This document shows positions 17,041-25,886 of a stretch of 64,000 nt of DNA, in pieces. How positions within the stretch are numbered: position 1 is the stretch's first letter; the number at the start of each line of letters is the position of its first letter. Location of the stretch: positions 1 through 64,000 of the forward strand of contig JADBKQ010000002.1 in assembly GCA_014896305.1 (NCBI GenBank), in the 5' to 3' direction. The position numbers and the translations under genes are program-made. Under the pieces are notes generated by a model. The model did no database searches, had not been told where the DNA came from, and saw nothing but the letters and a program-made list of their open reading frames with translations. The DNA comes from Limnochordaceae bacterium (GTDB taxonomy: Bacteria > Bacillota > Limnochordia > Limnochordales > DUMU01).

Positions 17041-18915
17041 ATGAAAGAGCTGCTGTGGCGGATCGGTGGGCAATCAGGCGAGGGGATCGAAAGCAGTGGC
17101 GAGGTCCTGGCTGGCGTCCTGCATCGCTTGGGGTACTACGTATATGGCTTCCGGGAGTTTCCCTCCCGGATCCACGGGGGACACACCCATTACACGCTGC
17201 GGGCGAGCCCGCGGACGGTTCGCCACCCTGGAGATGGCGTGGATATTCTGCTCGCCCTTGACCAGGAGAGTATCGATCGCAACTGGGCTGAGGTCAACCC
17301 CGACGGGTATGTACTGTTTGATGCCTCTCGTTTCGCAGCCCGCTTTCCAGACAACAAGCCTGTACAGGCCATTGGGCTGCCGCTCACCGAGATCGCCAAA
17401 GGCCTGGGCGAAGCATTGCTGCGGAACGTGGCCGGCATAGGGGCGACCATGGCCTTGATTGGCCTGCCGGCGGCGATCGTTCAACCGTTGCTGGAGAAGC
17501 AGTGGGGGCGGAAGGGGGCGGTGGTCGTCGGGCGCAACGTGGAAGCTTTGCAACAGGGGTGGCAGGCGCTCCGGCAGACCTGGACCGGCCCACGACCTTC
17601 TTTACCTGCCGTTTCGCCGCCGGTAGGCCAGCGGTACTTACTCACCGGTAACCAGGCTGTGGCCTTGGGGGCGCTCTTCAGTGGCTGCCGCTTTCTCGCG
17701 GCTTACCCCATCACCCCGGCCAGTGAGATCTTGCATGAGCTGGCAACGTTGCTACCCCCGCTAGGGGGTGTCGTGGTTCAGGCCGAAGACGAACTGGCGG
17801 CGCTCAATATGGCGATTGGCGCCGGCTACGCCGGCGCGCGGGCCATGACGTCCACGTCCGGTCCTGGCTTTTCCCTCATGATGGAAGCTCTCGGTCTGGC
17901 CGGGATGGCGGAGGTGCCGGTGGTGCTGGTCGACGTTCAGCGAGCTGGTCCCAGTACTGGTATGCCGACCAAGCTGGAACAGTCGGACCTGTACGAGGCG
18001 GTTTATGGCAGCCACGGGGAAATCCCACGCGTGGTCCTGGCCCCGGCCACCGTAGAAGATGCGTTCTACCAGACAGCGGAGGCTTTCCAGCTGGCCGAAA
18101 CATACCAGTGCCCGGTTATTCTTCTTTCCGATGCAGCCATCGGTCAGGCCACACAGACAGTGGAAAACCTCAATCTGGAACGACTGGCCTTGAGCGGCCA
18201 GGGGGAGGCGGCATTGACGCCCCAGGCTGTTCTTCCATCTGAAAGCGCCAGGGGGGAGCGGTATCCTCGATATGAGGAGACAGAGTCGGGGGTATCCGCC
18301 CGCCCGCTACCCGGCCAGCCGGGCGGCATCTACCTGGCTACCGGCAATGAGCATGATCGTTTCGGCCGGGTGACGGATGCGGCGGACAACCGGGTACGCC
18401 AGATGAAAAAGCGTATGAGTAAGTTGGCCCACCTGTCCCCGCCCAACTGGGTGAGTTACACGGGTCCGGCCGCTCCTGACCTGGTGCTGGTCGGTTGGGG
18501 GGCGGCCACTGGCGCGATCACGGAGGCCCGCCAGGCGCTGGTAGACAGAGGGGCTGCCGTGGGGCAGTTGATGATTCGGGGGCTGCACCCGTTCCCACGG
18601 GAGCGGGTGGAGCAATGGCTGGCCCGGGCTCAGCATGTCGTGGTCGTAGAGCATAACTACGAAGGACAGCTGGAGCATCTGCTGCGCAGCGAGTGCCGGC
18701 CAGAGCTGCTTTCTCACCTGGAGTCCTTCCGGCAGTATAATGGGCGGCCCTTCCGGGTGGCCGACATTCTTCGCCAGGCGGAGACGATTCTCTCTACGGT
18801 GCGACTGGCCCCTGCTGCAATGGCGGGAGGGCCATCCAGCCTGCAGGACCAGGAGCTACCGGCAGAGACAGACCGGGTTCACCCGGTGAGGCTAGAAAAG
18901 AGGTCGACACAATGA
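17041..18915 (+). CDS. korA: 2-oxoacid:ferredoxin oxidoreductase, fused gamma-alpha subunit
   Basis: The enzyme converts a 2-oxo acid and CoA into acyl-CoA and CO2, reducing ferredoxin. The 624-residue chain begins with a gamma domain (RIGGQSGEGIESSGEVLA, about 1-185). The alpha pyrimidine-binding domain follows (GNQAVALGALFSGCRFLAAY, from about 200; AYPITPASE; TSTSGPGFSLM) and then domain II. This gamma-alpha fusion is typical of KorA-type 2-oxoglutarate enzymes, but pyruvate or branched-chain oxo acids cannot be excluded. ATG 17041 follows GAGGTG at about 9 bases. The next gene starts in an ATGA overlap and encodes the beta subunit, so the two form one complex. Confidence 0.92.
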   Translation: MKELLWRIGGQSGEGIESSGEVLAGVLHRLGYYVYGFREFPSRIHGGHTHYTLRASPRTVRHPGDGVDILLALDQESIDRNWAEVNPDGYVLFDASRFAARFPDNKPVQAIGLPLTEIAKGLGEALLRNVAGIGATMALIGLPAAIVQPLLEKQWGRKGAVVVGRNVEALQQGWQALRQTWTGPRPSLPAVSPPVGQRYLLTGNQAVALGALFSGCRFLAAYPITPASEILHELATLLPPLGGVVVQAEDELAALNMAIGAGYAGARAMTSTSGPGFSLMMEALGLAGMAEVPVVLVDVQRAGPSTGMPTKLEQSDLYEAVYGSHGEIPRVVLAPATVEDAFYQTAEAFQLAETYQCPVILLSDAAIGQATQTVENLNLERLALSGQGEAALTPQAVLPSESARGERYPRYEETESGVSARPLPGQPGGIYLATGNEHDRFGRVTDAADNRVRQMKKRMSKLAHLSPPNWVSYTGPAAPDLVLVGWGAATGAITEARQALVDRGAAVGQLMIRGLHPFPRERVEQWLARAQHVVVVEHNYEGQLEHLLRSECRPELLSHLESFRQYNGRPFRVADILRQAETILSTVRLAPAAMAGGPSSLQDQELPAETDRVHPVRLEKRSTQ

Positions 18916-19847
18916 GCGCTGCGGGTGAACTGCGGCCAGCAGTGACCGCAGCCGACTACCGGTTGGGTACCCCTACCTGGTGTCCAGGCTGCGGGGACTA
19001 CGGCGTGTTGCGGGCCCTGCAGAAGGCTGCGGCCGAACTGCAGCTGGTACCGGAGCAAACAGTGGTAGTCGGCGGGATTGGCTGTTCGGGGAAACTGGCC
19101 TACTACTTCCGTGCCTATGCATTTCACGGTGTGCACGGACGGGCCCTGCCCCTGGCTACGGGCATCAAACTGGCCAATCCCCGCCTGACCGTGCTGGTCG
19201 CCGGAGGGGACGGAGACGGATACGGGATCGGGTTGGGCCACCTGTTGCACGCCATGCGGCGGGACGTGGATCTGACCTATATCGTCATGGATAACCATAT
19301 CTATGGCCTAACCAAGGGGCAATACTCCGCTACCAGCCGGAAAGGGTTTCGCACGCGAAGTTCACCGGCAGGGTCGACGGAGGAGCCGGTGCATCCGTTA
19401 GAGCTGGCCCTGGCAGCCGGCTGTGGGTTCGTAGCCCAGGGGTTTGCCGGCGATCCCGACCAGTTGAGCCGCATCCTGGTGAGCGCCATACGACATCCAG
19501 GCTTTGCGCTGGTCAATGTGCTCTCTCCCTGCGTCACGTTCAACCATGAGGACACCTATGATCACTGGCAGAATGCTCTGGTGAACCTGGGCGCTGCCGA
19601 TGGGGTGGATCCCGACGGCAGGCCCACTTGGGACCGTTGGGGCGCTTTGCAGCGGGTGGCTGCCGCCCAGGAGTTGGTCCGAGGTGTGATCTACCAGCGG
19701 CCGGTGGATTCGCAGGCTACCCCCTGTGCCAAGGCTGGGCAGGTGGCTGGTGACGGCCGGGATAGTGACCTGTACCCGGCGCAGCGACCCGGGCGCGGGC
19801 TAACCCTGGACGAGCAGGAGGAGTACCTTGCCCGTTTCGCCGGCTGA
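18912..19847 (+). CDS. korB: 2-oxoacid:ferredoxin oxidoreductase beta subunit
   Basis: The TPP-binding subunit has TPTWCPGCGDYGVL at its N-terminus and IGCSGKLAYYF. The Mg-TPP motif GDGDGYGIGLGHLLHA leads to MDNHIYGLTKGQYS. In two-subunit Kor enzymes the single [4Fe-4S] cluster is held by cysteines such as C24, C27 and a distal one (SPCVTFNHE), all present here. No separate ferredoxin-like delta subunit is encoded nearby. At 311 residues it has about 20-30 extra C-terminal residues. It overlaps korA by 4 bases and leads directly into the MetF-like gene. Confidence 0.93.
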   Translation: MSAAGELRPAVTAADYRLGTPTWCPGCGDYGVLRALQKAAAELQLVPEQTVVVGGIGCSGKLAYYFRAYAFHGVHGRALPLATGIKLANPRLTVLVAGGDGDGYGIGLGHLLHAMRRDVDLTYIVMDNHIYGLTKGQYSATSRKGFRTRSSPAGSTEEPVHPLELALAAGCGFVAQGFAGDPDQLSRILVSAIRHPGFALVNVLSPCVTFNHEDTYDHWQNALVNLGAADGVDPDGRPTWDRWGALQRVAAAQELVRGVIYQRPVDSQATPCAKAGQVAGDGRDSDLYPAQRPGRGLTLDEQEEYLARFAG

Positions 19848-20910
19848 CACTGGGAACGGGAGGGGAGGCCAAGCGGTGGATTTGGTGGAGGCGGAAGATT
19901 CCGGCCTGGGAGGGCCGCTGGCGGTGGCGCTGCGGAGCCGGCGGAGAGTCATCACCATGGAGTGGGATCCTCCTGCCGGGGCGGACGCCGACAAAGCGTT
20001 GGACGATCTTTCTTCGCTCTTGGGACGCCCGGCAATCCAGGGCGAAGGCAGACCGGCTCAGGTGGACTCGCCTTCCTTGCGACTCGCCGGGATCAATGTG
20101 ACCGACGGTCCTATGGCCAGTCTGCGCATGAGCCCCCTGGTCTTTGGCCATCTGCTGCAGCAGGAGGTGGGCGTGCAGGCGATCTGCCACGTGACCTGCC
20201 GGGATCGCAACCTGTTGGGCCTGCAGTCTGAGCTCTTGGGCGCTCATGCGCTGGGGATCAGGGCCTTGCTGGCTTTGGGAGGCGATCCTCCCCATGTGTT
20301 TCAGCGCTTTCCCCGGCCTGGCTTAGCCGGCGTCTACCATACGGACGTGCGGGGGCTTCTCGAACTCGTCACCCACTTGAACCAGGGTCAGGATGCGTGG
20401 GGTCAGCCCCTGACCGGCCCAACCCGCTTTCTCGTCGGCGCAGCCATCAACCCCGGCGCTGGCTGGGATAGCTGGCAGACGGGGGACGAGCCGGTCAGGC
20501 CGGAGAAGCTGGAAGCTGAGGTCGCCAAAGCGAGGGCGAAGATGCTGGCGGGCGCAACATTCTTCCAAACACAGCCGGTCTTTTCGGTCCGAGTCTGGCT
20601 TCGTTTTCGTGAAGCTTTGCAAGCCGCGGGCGTGGACGTTCCCGTGATCGTGGGGCTCTGGCCGCTGCGAGATGCCCGCCAGGCGCATTACCTGCAATCT
20701 GAGGTGCCCGGCACATACCTTCCGGCTGGACTGACAGACCGTTTAGAACGCGGAGGTCGACGCGAAGGAGAACGGATCCTGGCTGAGTTGGCGGCTGAAC
20801 TGGCACCGACCGTTGCCGGTTTTCACCTGTTTCCGCGTAACCGTATCGCAGTAGCCCGTCGCAGCTTGGAGCTGCTGGTTCAGAGTCTGGAGGCGGTGGA
20901 TGCCTGCTGA
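19828..20910 (+). CDS. Methylenetetrahydrofolate reductase-like protein (MetF family)
   Basis: This TIM-barrel flavoprotein family reduces 5,10-methylene-THF to 5-methyl-THF. Recognisable parts are ITMEWDPP (counterpart of the catalytic-Glu motif FEFFPP), INVTDGP, AICHVTCRDRNLLGLQSELLGA, ALLALGGDPP, GAAINPG and TFFQTQPVF. These match the MetF variant often found near corrinoid or folate genes rather than E. coli MetF itself. TTG 19828 has AGGAGGAG 4 bases upstream and overlaps korB by 20 bases. GTG 19876 also has a good site and would shorten the protein by 16 residues. The neighbours suggest a link between ferredoxin-dependent oxidation and one-carbon reduction. Confidence 0.82.
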   Translation: MPVSPADTGNGRGGQAVDLVEAEDSGLGGPLAVALRSRRRVITMEWDPPAGADADKALDDLSSLLGRPAIQGEGRPAQVDSPSLRLAGINVTDGPMASLRMSPLVFGHLLQQEVGVQAICHVTCRDRNLLGLQSELLGAHALGIRALLALGGDPPHVFQRFPRPGLAGVYHTDVRGLLELVTHLNQGQDAWGQPLTGPTRFLVGAAINPGAGWDSWQTGDEPVRPEKLEAEVAKARAKMLAGATFFQTQPVFSVRVWLRFREALQAAGVDVPVIVGLWPLRDARQAHYLQSEVPGTYLPAGLTDRLERGGRREGERILAELAAELAPTVAGFHLFPRNRIAVARRSLELLVQSLEAVDAC

Positions 20911-21682
20911 ATTGGATTCTGCGTCGTCTCCCCTTCGTACCCATGTGGTTCTGGTCATCGGTGGCAGCGGCACGATCGGCCAGGCCATTGCCCGGCGTTT
21001 GGCAGCAGAGGGTTGGCTGGTGGGGGTCCATTACGCACGCCACTTTGGACCTGCCCAAGCTCTGGTCGAAGAGTTACAGAAGCAGGGGAGACCCGCGGTC
21101 GCACTGCAGGCGGACCTGATGTGGCCGGCCGTGACCGAAGGTGCAGCGGACCGGCTGGTGCGTGCGTGCGAGACGAGCCTGGGGCCGATCGAGGCGATGG
21201 TGTACGCGGCGGGCCAGGCCCGCTATCGACTCTTGTGCGACGAAACGATGGAGGGCCTCTACCAGCAGGTAGGGCTCCATTTGCTCAGCCCTGCCTATGT
21301 GACTCGGCTGCTGCTGCCAGGTTTGATCCGGCGTGGGTGGGGACGCCTGGTTTACATTAGCTCCATCTGGGGTCAAGTTGGAGGGGCGGGGGAGGTGGCG
21401 TACTCCGCCAGCAAGGCAGGACTGACCGGGCTGGTGCGTGCTCTGGCGAAAGAGGTAGCCCGGGCTGGTATCACGGTCAATGCGGTCAGCCCGGGGCCGG
21501 TTGATTCTCCCATGCTCTCCTGCTTGCCGCCCAACGAACGCCAGGCGGTGATAGAAGCAATTCCGGCGGGGCGCTGGGGACGGCCCGAAGAGGTGGCCGC
21601 GGCAGTCTCGTACCTGCTCTCGCAGGAAGCTGGCTTCGTCACCGGCCAGGTGCTTGGGGTTGATGGCGGCTTTGGCCACTAG
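20900..21682 (+). CDS. Short-chain dehydrogenase/reductase (FabG/YmfI-like)
   Basis: A 260-residue SDR with the nucleotide-binding GGSGTIGQAIA near residue 21 and the catalytic Ser in YISSIWG. The YxxxK pair is in YSASKAG, and VDGGFG closes the protein. The usual NAG motif is AAG here. It overlaps the MetF-like gene by 11 bases. In Bacillus, YmfI is a related SDR that reduces 5-aminopentanone on elongation factor P, and ymfF/ymfH homologues exist elsewhere in this window, but this gene is not beside them. Its substrate is therefore left open. The 3' end overlaps the converging gene by 44 bases. Confidence 0.85.
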   Translation: MPAELDSASSPLRTHVVLVIGGSGTIGQAIARRLAAEGWLVGVHYARHFGPAQALVEELQKQGRPAVALQADLMWPAVTEGAADRLVRACETSLGPIEAMVYAAGQARYRLLCDETMEGLYQQVGLHLLSPAYVTRLLLPGLIRRGWGRLVYISSIWGQVGGAGEVAYSASKAGLTGLVRALAKEVARAGITVNAVSPGPVDSPMLSCLPPNERQAVIEAIPAGRWGRPEEVAAAVSYLLSQEAGFVTGQVLGVDGGFGH

Positions 21683-23294
21683 CTACGGTGCCCGCGGCAA
21701 CCGGCGGTGAGAGCGCTGCCTGGTCGTGTCGTGGGCGGGGGGGCTGTTGCAGAAGGGGAACGCCGGCCAGCGGAACCAAGGGCCTGGGGTGCAAGGGTCG
21801 TGGCCGCAGCCGTTGGGGCAGCAACGGGCGGGATGCCCTTGTGCTGGGGGCAGGCAATGGTCCTGAAGCGGCGAGATCGCTATCACCTTCAGGCATGGCG
21901 AGCTGGCTGCTGCTCAAACTGGCTTTAGCAGGCGACCCCTCGCCCAGGAGGTGACTGGGTTGGCCCAGGAACGATGGTGCGGGTGGCTCGGCCACCACCG
22001 GGGTAGCTAGGGTCAATGCCGTGCTGCGGATGGCGGGCGGCGCCGGCGTCGAAGCGATGAGGTGTCCGGGCCCGAGCTGATCGGCTTTCCGGCAGCCCAG
22101 CCCCCGGCAGATGTCCTCCACTTGTTGCCAGCGCTGGCTCAATTCTGTCACCAGGTCAGTCGCTTGTGAACCCGCTGCCAGGTTCGTAACGAACGAATCC
22201 ACTCCCCAAACCAGCGCCCGTGCCCCTAACGCCAGCGCTTTGACCATCTGCCCGGCCTCTGGGAATTCTGCTCCCACCAGCACATAGGGATCAGATGAAC
22301 TTTTGGCTGGCGAACGACCGCCTGTTTGAGGTATAACCCCACCCGGTTGTCCCAGCAACGCGGCAAGCCCGCCGGCGGCTGGCCACCCCACTTGTGGGCT
22401 ACTACCGGCCCAGGGGGCGCCCCAGACGAGCAACCCGTCACAACCGAGCTCGGCCAGTGCGGCCCAGATCCTAGGTAAATGCGGGCCTGCCCCCACCCCC
22501 AGCAGGACGGGGGCCCCCATCGCCCATTCGTGCAGACGCCGGCAGGCCTTTCGCACGATGGGTGATCCATCTTCTGCGGCTGGCCGCAGTCTGGCCACGT
22601 CCGTTCCGCCCCGTGCCCTTCCCGCTGCCCAGCGCCCCCAGTTGGGCAATCCGTCCCGCAGGTCCAGCACCACCAAGCCGGCTTGTTGCAGGCGAGGATC
22701 TTCCGGATGGGAAGCCACCTGGTCGAAGTCCGAGGGAGCAACGATGAGGCCCAGGCCGTAAGGTGCAGGGGTGGTCGCCACGGCGTACGGGCACAAGACG
22801 GCTGTGCCCGTCTGAACTGCTGCCTGGGCCACCTGCTGCCAAACTGGCTCAGGAGCAGAGGGATCGAGGAGAGTAATCAGCCAGGGATGGCTGAGACGCA
22901 GGGGAGCACGGGCCCAGGGGCCGCCCAGCACCACAGAGCTGTCGATGAGGACGTTGGGCGACAACGGGGCTTGAAACGGCCAGGTCGGACGGATCCGCCA
23001 GGCCTCCCAGTCGTCCCGCGATATGCCTATGCCGCGGCCACCTTGGTATGAGATTGGCGCGGGCATTGGGAAGGTTGCACCTGAACCAGGGCTCGGTGTG
23101 AACGGGACAGCCTGGGCAGCTTCGGCGGCTGGCGGTTGGCTGCCCCCGCCAGCCGGGCGGCCGGCGGCGCCAGCTGCGCCAACCGTGGCCGAGCCCGACA
23201 AAACGGAACGGACCACGGGGGGCAGTAACAGCAAGACCACCCCGGCTCCGAGCAGAAAGACCATGAAATTACCGAAAAGCGCCCCCCAGTTCAT
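21639..23294 (-). CDS. Membrane-anchored, degenerate glutamate-synthase (FMN domain)-like protein
   Basis: The 551-residue protein starts with a membrane helix (about 7-30) and a Pro/Ala/Gly linker. A body follows that resembles the FMN barrel of glutamate-synthase-family proteins: VLIDSSVVLGGPWARAPLRL, AEFPEAGQMVKALALGARAL, and ICRGLGCRKADQLGPGHL. I do not find the iron-sulfur cysteines or a clear FMN phosphate loop, so activity is doubtful. The last 110 residues are low-complexity Pro/Arg/Ser. ATG 23294 follows AGGTGG at 4 bases. The gene converges on and overlaps the SDR gene by 44 bases. It may be a redox enzyme relative recruited to the envelope; its role is unknown. Confidence 0.6.
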   Translation of the reverse strand: MNWGALFGNFMVFLLGAGVVLLLLPPVVRSVLSGSATVGAAGAAGRPAGGGSQPPAAEAAQAVPFTPSPGSGATFPMPAPISYQGGRGIGISRDDWEAWRIRPTWPFQAPLSPNVLIDSSVVLGGPWARAPLRLSHPWLITLLDPSAPEPVWQQVAQAAVQTGTAVLCPYAVATTPAPYGLGLIVAPSDFDQVASHPEDPRLQQAGLVVLDLRDGLPNWGRWAAGRARGGTDVARLRPAAEDGSPIVRKACRRLHEWAMGAPVLLGVGAGPHLPRIWAALAELGCDGLLVWGAPWAGSSPQVGWPAAGGLAALLGQPGGVIPQTGGRSPAKSSSDPYVLVGAEFPEAGQMVKALALGARALVWGVDSFVTNLAAGSQATDLVTELSQRWQQVEDICRGLGCRKADQLGPGHLIASTPAPPAIRSTALTLATPVVAEPPAPSFLGQPSHLLGEGSPAKASLSSSQLAMPEGDSDLAASGPLPAPSTRASRPLLPQRLRPRPLHPRPLVPLAGVPLLQQPPRPRHDQAALSPPVAAGTVASGQSRHQPQAPGR

Positions 23295-23366
23295 CCTGCC
23301 ACCTGCCTCGCGGCTAGGATACCCGGGATGGGCGCTGTTCAACGGTACCGCATGCACGGAGAGAAT

Positions 23367-24260
23367 CTATTCGTCTGCCTGCTGGGTGTAGACAGGGGTT
23401 CCCTCCTGGGTGGTCAGTTCGCGGAACGCTTGACGCAGCTGCATGGTGATTGGCCCGGGCTTGCCCTGGCCGATGGGGCGGCCGTCCACGTTGACGACTG
23501 GCACGATTTCGGCGGCGGTGCCGGTCATGAAGACCTCATCCGCCGTGTACAGGTCATGCTGGGTCAAGATCGTTTCTGCCGCGGTAAATCCTGCCCGAGC
23601 AGCTAGCTCCAGTACCACCTGGCGGGTGATTCCGCCCAGGGCCCCTACCCAGACCGGCGGTGTGAGCACGCTCCTCGCCCGCACGATGAAGATGTTGTCG
23701 GCAGAGCACTCCGCCACCTGACCCGCATGGTTGAGCATCAGAGCTTCCGCTGCACCCGCCTCATTGGCTTCCAGTTTGGCCAGGATGTTATTCAAGTAAT
23801 TGAGTGACTTCAGCCGTGGATTGAGGGAATCCACCGCGTTCTTGCGGGTGGAGACCGTCTGGATCTTCAATCCCTGTTCATACCAGGCTTCCGGGTACAG
23901 CTGGATGCGGGAGGCGATGATAAACACAGTCGGATTGCCGCACTTGGCCGGGTCGAGGCCCAGGTCGCCGGGCCCCCGCGTCACCACTGGGCGGATGTAA
24001 CCATCCTGCAACTGGTTCGCCCTGACCGTATCCAGGATAGCCTGTTCAAACTGGGCCGGGGTGAGGGGCACCCGCAACCGGATCGAAGCAGCCGATTCGT
24101 ACAACCGCTGCAGGTGCTGGGTCAGACGGAATACACGCCCCGAGTATAACCGGATCCCTTCGAATACACCATCTCCGTAGAGCAGACCATGGTCGAAGAC
24201 CGAGATCTTTGCCTCTTCCTCCGGAACCAGGCGACCGTTGAGATAAATCAGCAACCCCAT
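23367..24260 (-). CDS. ilvE: Branched-chain amino acid aminotransferase (fold type IV)
   Basis: The 297-residue protein has the class IV aminotransferase pattern: VFDHGLLYGDGVFEGIR (21-37), PLP lysine K151 in RLKSLNYLNNILAK, and ECSADNIFIV near 184-193. TGTAAEIVPVVNVDGRPIG lies near the C-terminus. It transfers amino groups between glutamate and the oxo acids of Ile, Leu and Val. D-alanine aminotransferase is the main alternative, but the SLNYLNN and TGTAAE versions favour IlvE. ATG 24260 has AGGAGG 10 bases upstream. No other ilv/leu genes are near. It is divergent from the pduO-type gene with about 210 bases between. Confidence 0.88.
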   Translation of the reverse strand: MGLLIYLNGRLVPEEEAKISVFDHGLLYGDGVFEGIRLYSGRVFRLTQHLQRLYESAASIRLRVPLTPAQFEQAILDTVRANQLQDGYIRPVVTRGPGDLGLDPAKCGNPTVFIIASRIQLYPEAWYEQGLKIQTVSTRKNAVDSLNPRLKSLNYLNNILAKLEANEAGAAEALMLNHAGQVAECSADNIFIVRARSVLTPPVWVGALGGITRQVVLELAARAGFTAAETILTQHDLYTADEVFMTGTAAEIVPVVNVDGRPIGQGKPGPITMQLRQAFRELTTQEGTPVYTQQADE

Positions 24261-24428
24261 GCTCCAGGTCCTCCTCGTCATAGTGAACGGCCGGGGTAGC
24301 GCCAACCGTCCGTACTAGCGATGGCGGCCAGCGACGAGCGGCGATCCGTCCCTACATCAGGTTGTCCTTCCCAGCTTACCACGGAGTGCTGCGTTTGACA
24401 CATCCTTGTCCTTTGGCGGGCCCCTTTC

Positions 24429-24437
24429 TGCTATAGT
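24429..24437 (+). promoter_or_regulatory. Extended -10 promoter element before the adenosyltransferase gene
   Basis: TGCTATAGT is a TGn-extended -10 (TATAGT at 24432-24437) 35 bases before the TTG start. TTGACA at 24395 is too far away to be its -35. TTGTCC at 24406 gives a 20-base spacing. An extended -10 promoter is the simplest reading. Confidence 0.4.
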
Positions 24438-24472
24438 CTGCATACGCCGGTTTACTTGAGGGGGAGTGCAAC

Positions 24473-25057
24473 TTGAGGATTTATACACGGAGCGGAGACG
24501 AGGGACAGACGTCTCTTGGCCAGGGGAAGCGTCTACCGAAATCAGCCCCCCGCATTGAGGCGATCGGCAGCGTGGACGAACTCTCCAGCTGGTTGGGCCG
24601 GTCATTAGCCCAGTCGGCAGTGGGCTCGTTCACCGCTGTCCAGCAGCGGCTGGGCCAGCAACTCCCCGAGGTCCAATCCGACCTGTTTCTCATCGGAGCG
24701 GAGCTGGGTGACGGCCAGCCGAGCCCCACCACGCAGTTGCCTGCTGCCGCCATTGGCCGCCTCGAACAGTGGATCGATCAGCTCGAGGCACTGGTGCCAC
24801 CTCTGCACCATTTCATCCTGCCGGGTGGTTCACTGGTAGCGGCGGACTTGCACATCGCCCGGACGGTCTGCCGCCGGGCGGAACGCTGCGTTGTCCGCCT
24901 GGCTGAGCAGGAGACGGTCCGGGGTGAACTCGTCGCCTACCTGAACCGCCTCTCGGACTATCTGTTTACCCTCGCCCGCTGGGTGAACCAGGAGCTGGGG
25001 GTAGAGGACGTGTGCTGGCTGAGCCCGCAGAAGCGGGAGCCGACCTCGGCGTCGTAA
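24473..25057 (+). CDS. PduO-type cob(I)alamin adenosyltransferase
   Basis: This enzyme transfers the adenosyl group of ATP to cob(I)alamin or cobyrinic acid diamide, making adenosylcobalamin. The N-terminus RIYTRSGDEGQTSLGQGKRL is the ATP-binding signature of the PduO family. IEAIGSVDELSSWLG and the C-terminal RTVCRRAERCVVRL with YLNRLSDYLFTLARW complete the helical bundle. The protein has 194 residues, the usual length. TTG 24473 follows GGGGGAG at 6 bases. Its last 92 bases overlap the converging motB gene. A B12-dependent enzyme must exist elsewhere; none is adjacent. Confidence 0.92.
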   Translation: MRIYTRSGDEGQTSLGQGKRLPKSAPRIEAIGSVDELSSWLGRSLAQSAVGSFTAVQQRLGQQLPEVQSDLFLIGAELGDGQPSPTTQLPAAAIGRLEQWIDQLEALVPPLHHFILPGGSLVAADLHIARTVCRRAERCVVRLAEQETVRGELVAYLNRLSDYLFTLARWVNQELGVEDVCWLSPQKREPTSAS

Positions 25058-25886
25058 CCTGGGCGGCCGGGGTCTGCAGCACCACGATCTCTACCCGGCG
25101 GTTACGGGCGCGACCGGCGGGGGTCGCATTGGAAGCGACCGGGTAGAGGGGGCCGAAGCCGGCGGCGGAGAGTCGCTCCACTGGAATCCCGGACTGCACC
25201 AGCAGCCGTAGCACGCTCACGGCTCGGGCCAGGGAAAGCTCCCAGTTAGACGGATATTCTGGGGTGCGAATCGGCCGGTCATCTGTATACCCGCGGATCT
25301 GCAACAGGTTAGGGAGAGGACGCAAAACCGGCACCAGCTTCTTCAGGAGGCTCTGAGCAGAAGGGGTGAGCTCCGCACTGGCGGTGGGGAAGAGGGCGAC
25401 GTCGGAGATCAGTACGGACATGCCTTCGGTCTGGATTCGGACTTGCACCAGGCCTGCCGCTTCCAGTTCCCGGGCGACGGTCTGCACCTGTCGTTCCAGT
25501 TCAGCCCAGGGTTGCACAGGTGTATTTGGTGCGGGGGACGCAGGGGGATTGGCGTCCGGAGAAGCCCCGCCCAAGCCGGAGTCCAGACCGGCCCCACCGC
25601 CCTTGCCCGGGCTGCCGCCACCCCCGCTGCCACCGTAGCCCAGCGCTCCCTGGAGGGAGCTGGCCAGCTTCTGGTATCGCACCAGGTCGACCCGGGATAG
25701 GGCGTACATCACGACGAAAAAGGCCATCAGCAGGGTGATCAAGTCGGCGTAGGTCAGAAGCCACCGCATCATGCCTGCTCCGTCGTGCCCGCCACCCCCC
25801 GCTGCCCCGTGGCTGGTCGCGTGGCTGTTGAGGAGTTCGGCGGAAGGCACAGGCCGGGGATCCCTATGCTGTCTGCTGGTGGGCAT
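24966..25886 (-). CDS. motB: Flagellar motor stator protein MotB
   Basis: MotB forms the ion-conducting stator with MotA and anchors it to peptidoglycan. The 306-residue protein has one membrane helix (about 41-63) with the essential Asp (D48) in LLTYADLITLL and a Gly/Ser-rich flexible linker (about 80-125). An OmpA-like peptidoglycan-binding domain follows (LQIRGYTDDRPI, NWELSLARAVSVLRLL, NRRVEIVV). A Pro/Ala/Ser tail of about 30 residues follows the OmpA fold. ATG 25886 has GGGGAGG 7 bases upstream and lies 23 bases inside the end of motA. The tail is encoded within the 92-base overlap with the converging adenosyltransferase gene. Confidence 0.92.
   Translation of the reverse strand: MPTSRQHRDPRPVPSAELLNSHATSHGAAGGGGHDGAGMMRWLLTYADLITLLMAFFVVMYALSRVDLVRYQKLASSLQGALGYGGSGGGGSPGKGGGAGLDSGLGGASPDANPPASPAPNTPVQPWAELERQVQTVARELEAAGLVQVRIQTEGMSVLISDVALFPTASAELTPSAQSLLKKLVPVLRPLPNLLQIRGYTDDRPIRTPEYPSNWELSLARAVSVLRLLVQSGIPVERLSAAGFGPLYPVASNATPAGRARNRRVEIVVLQTPAAQVTTPRSAPASAGSASTRPLPPAPGSPSGRG

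Noticed and set aside
24395-24400. Perfect TTGACA hexamer before the adenosyltransferase gene
   Set aside because: Lies 31 bases from the only -10, too far to form one promoter with it.
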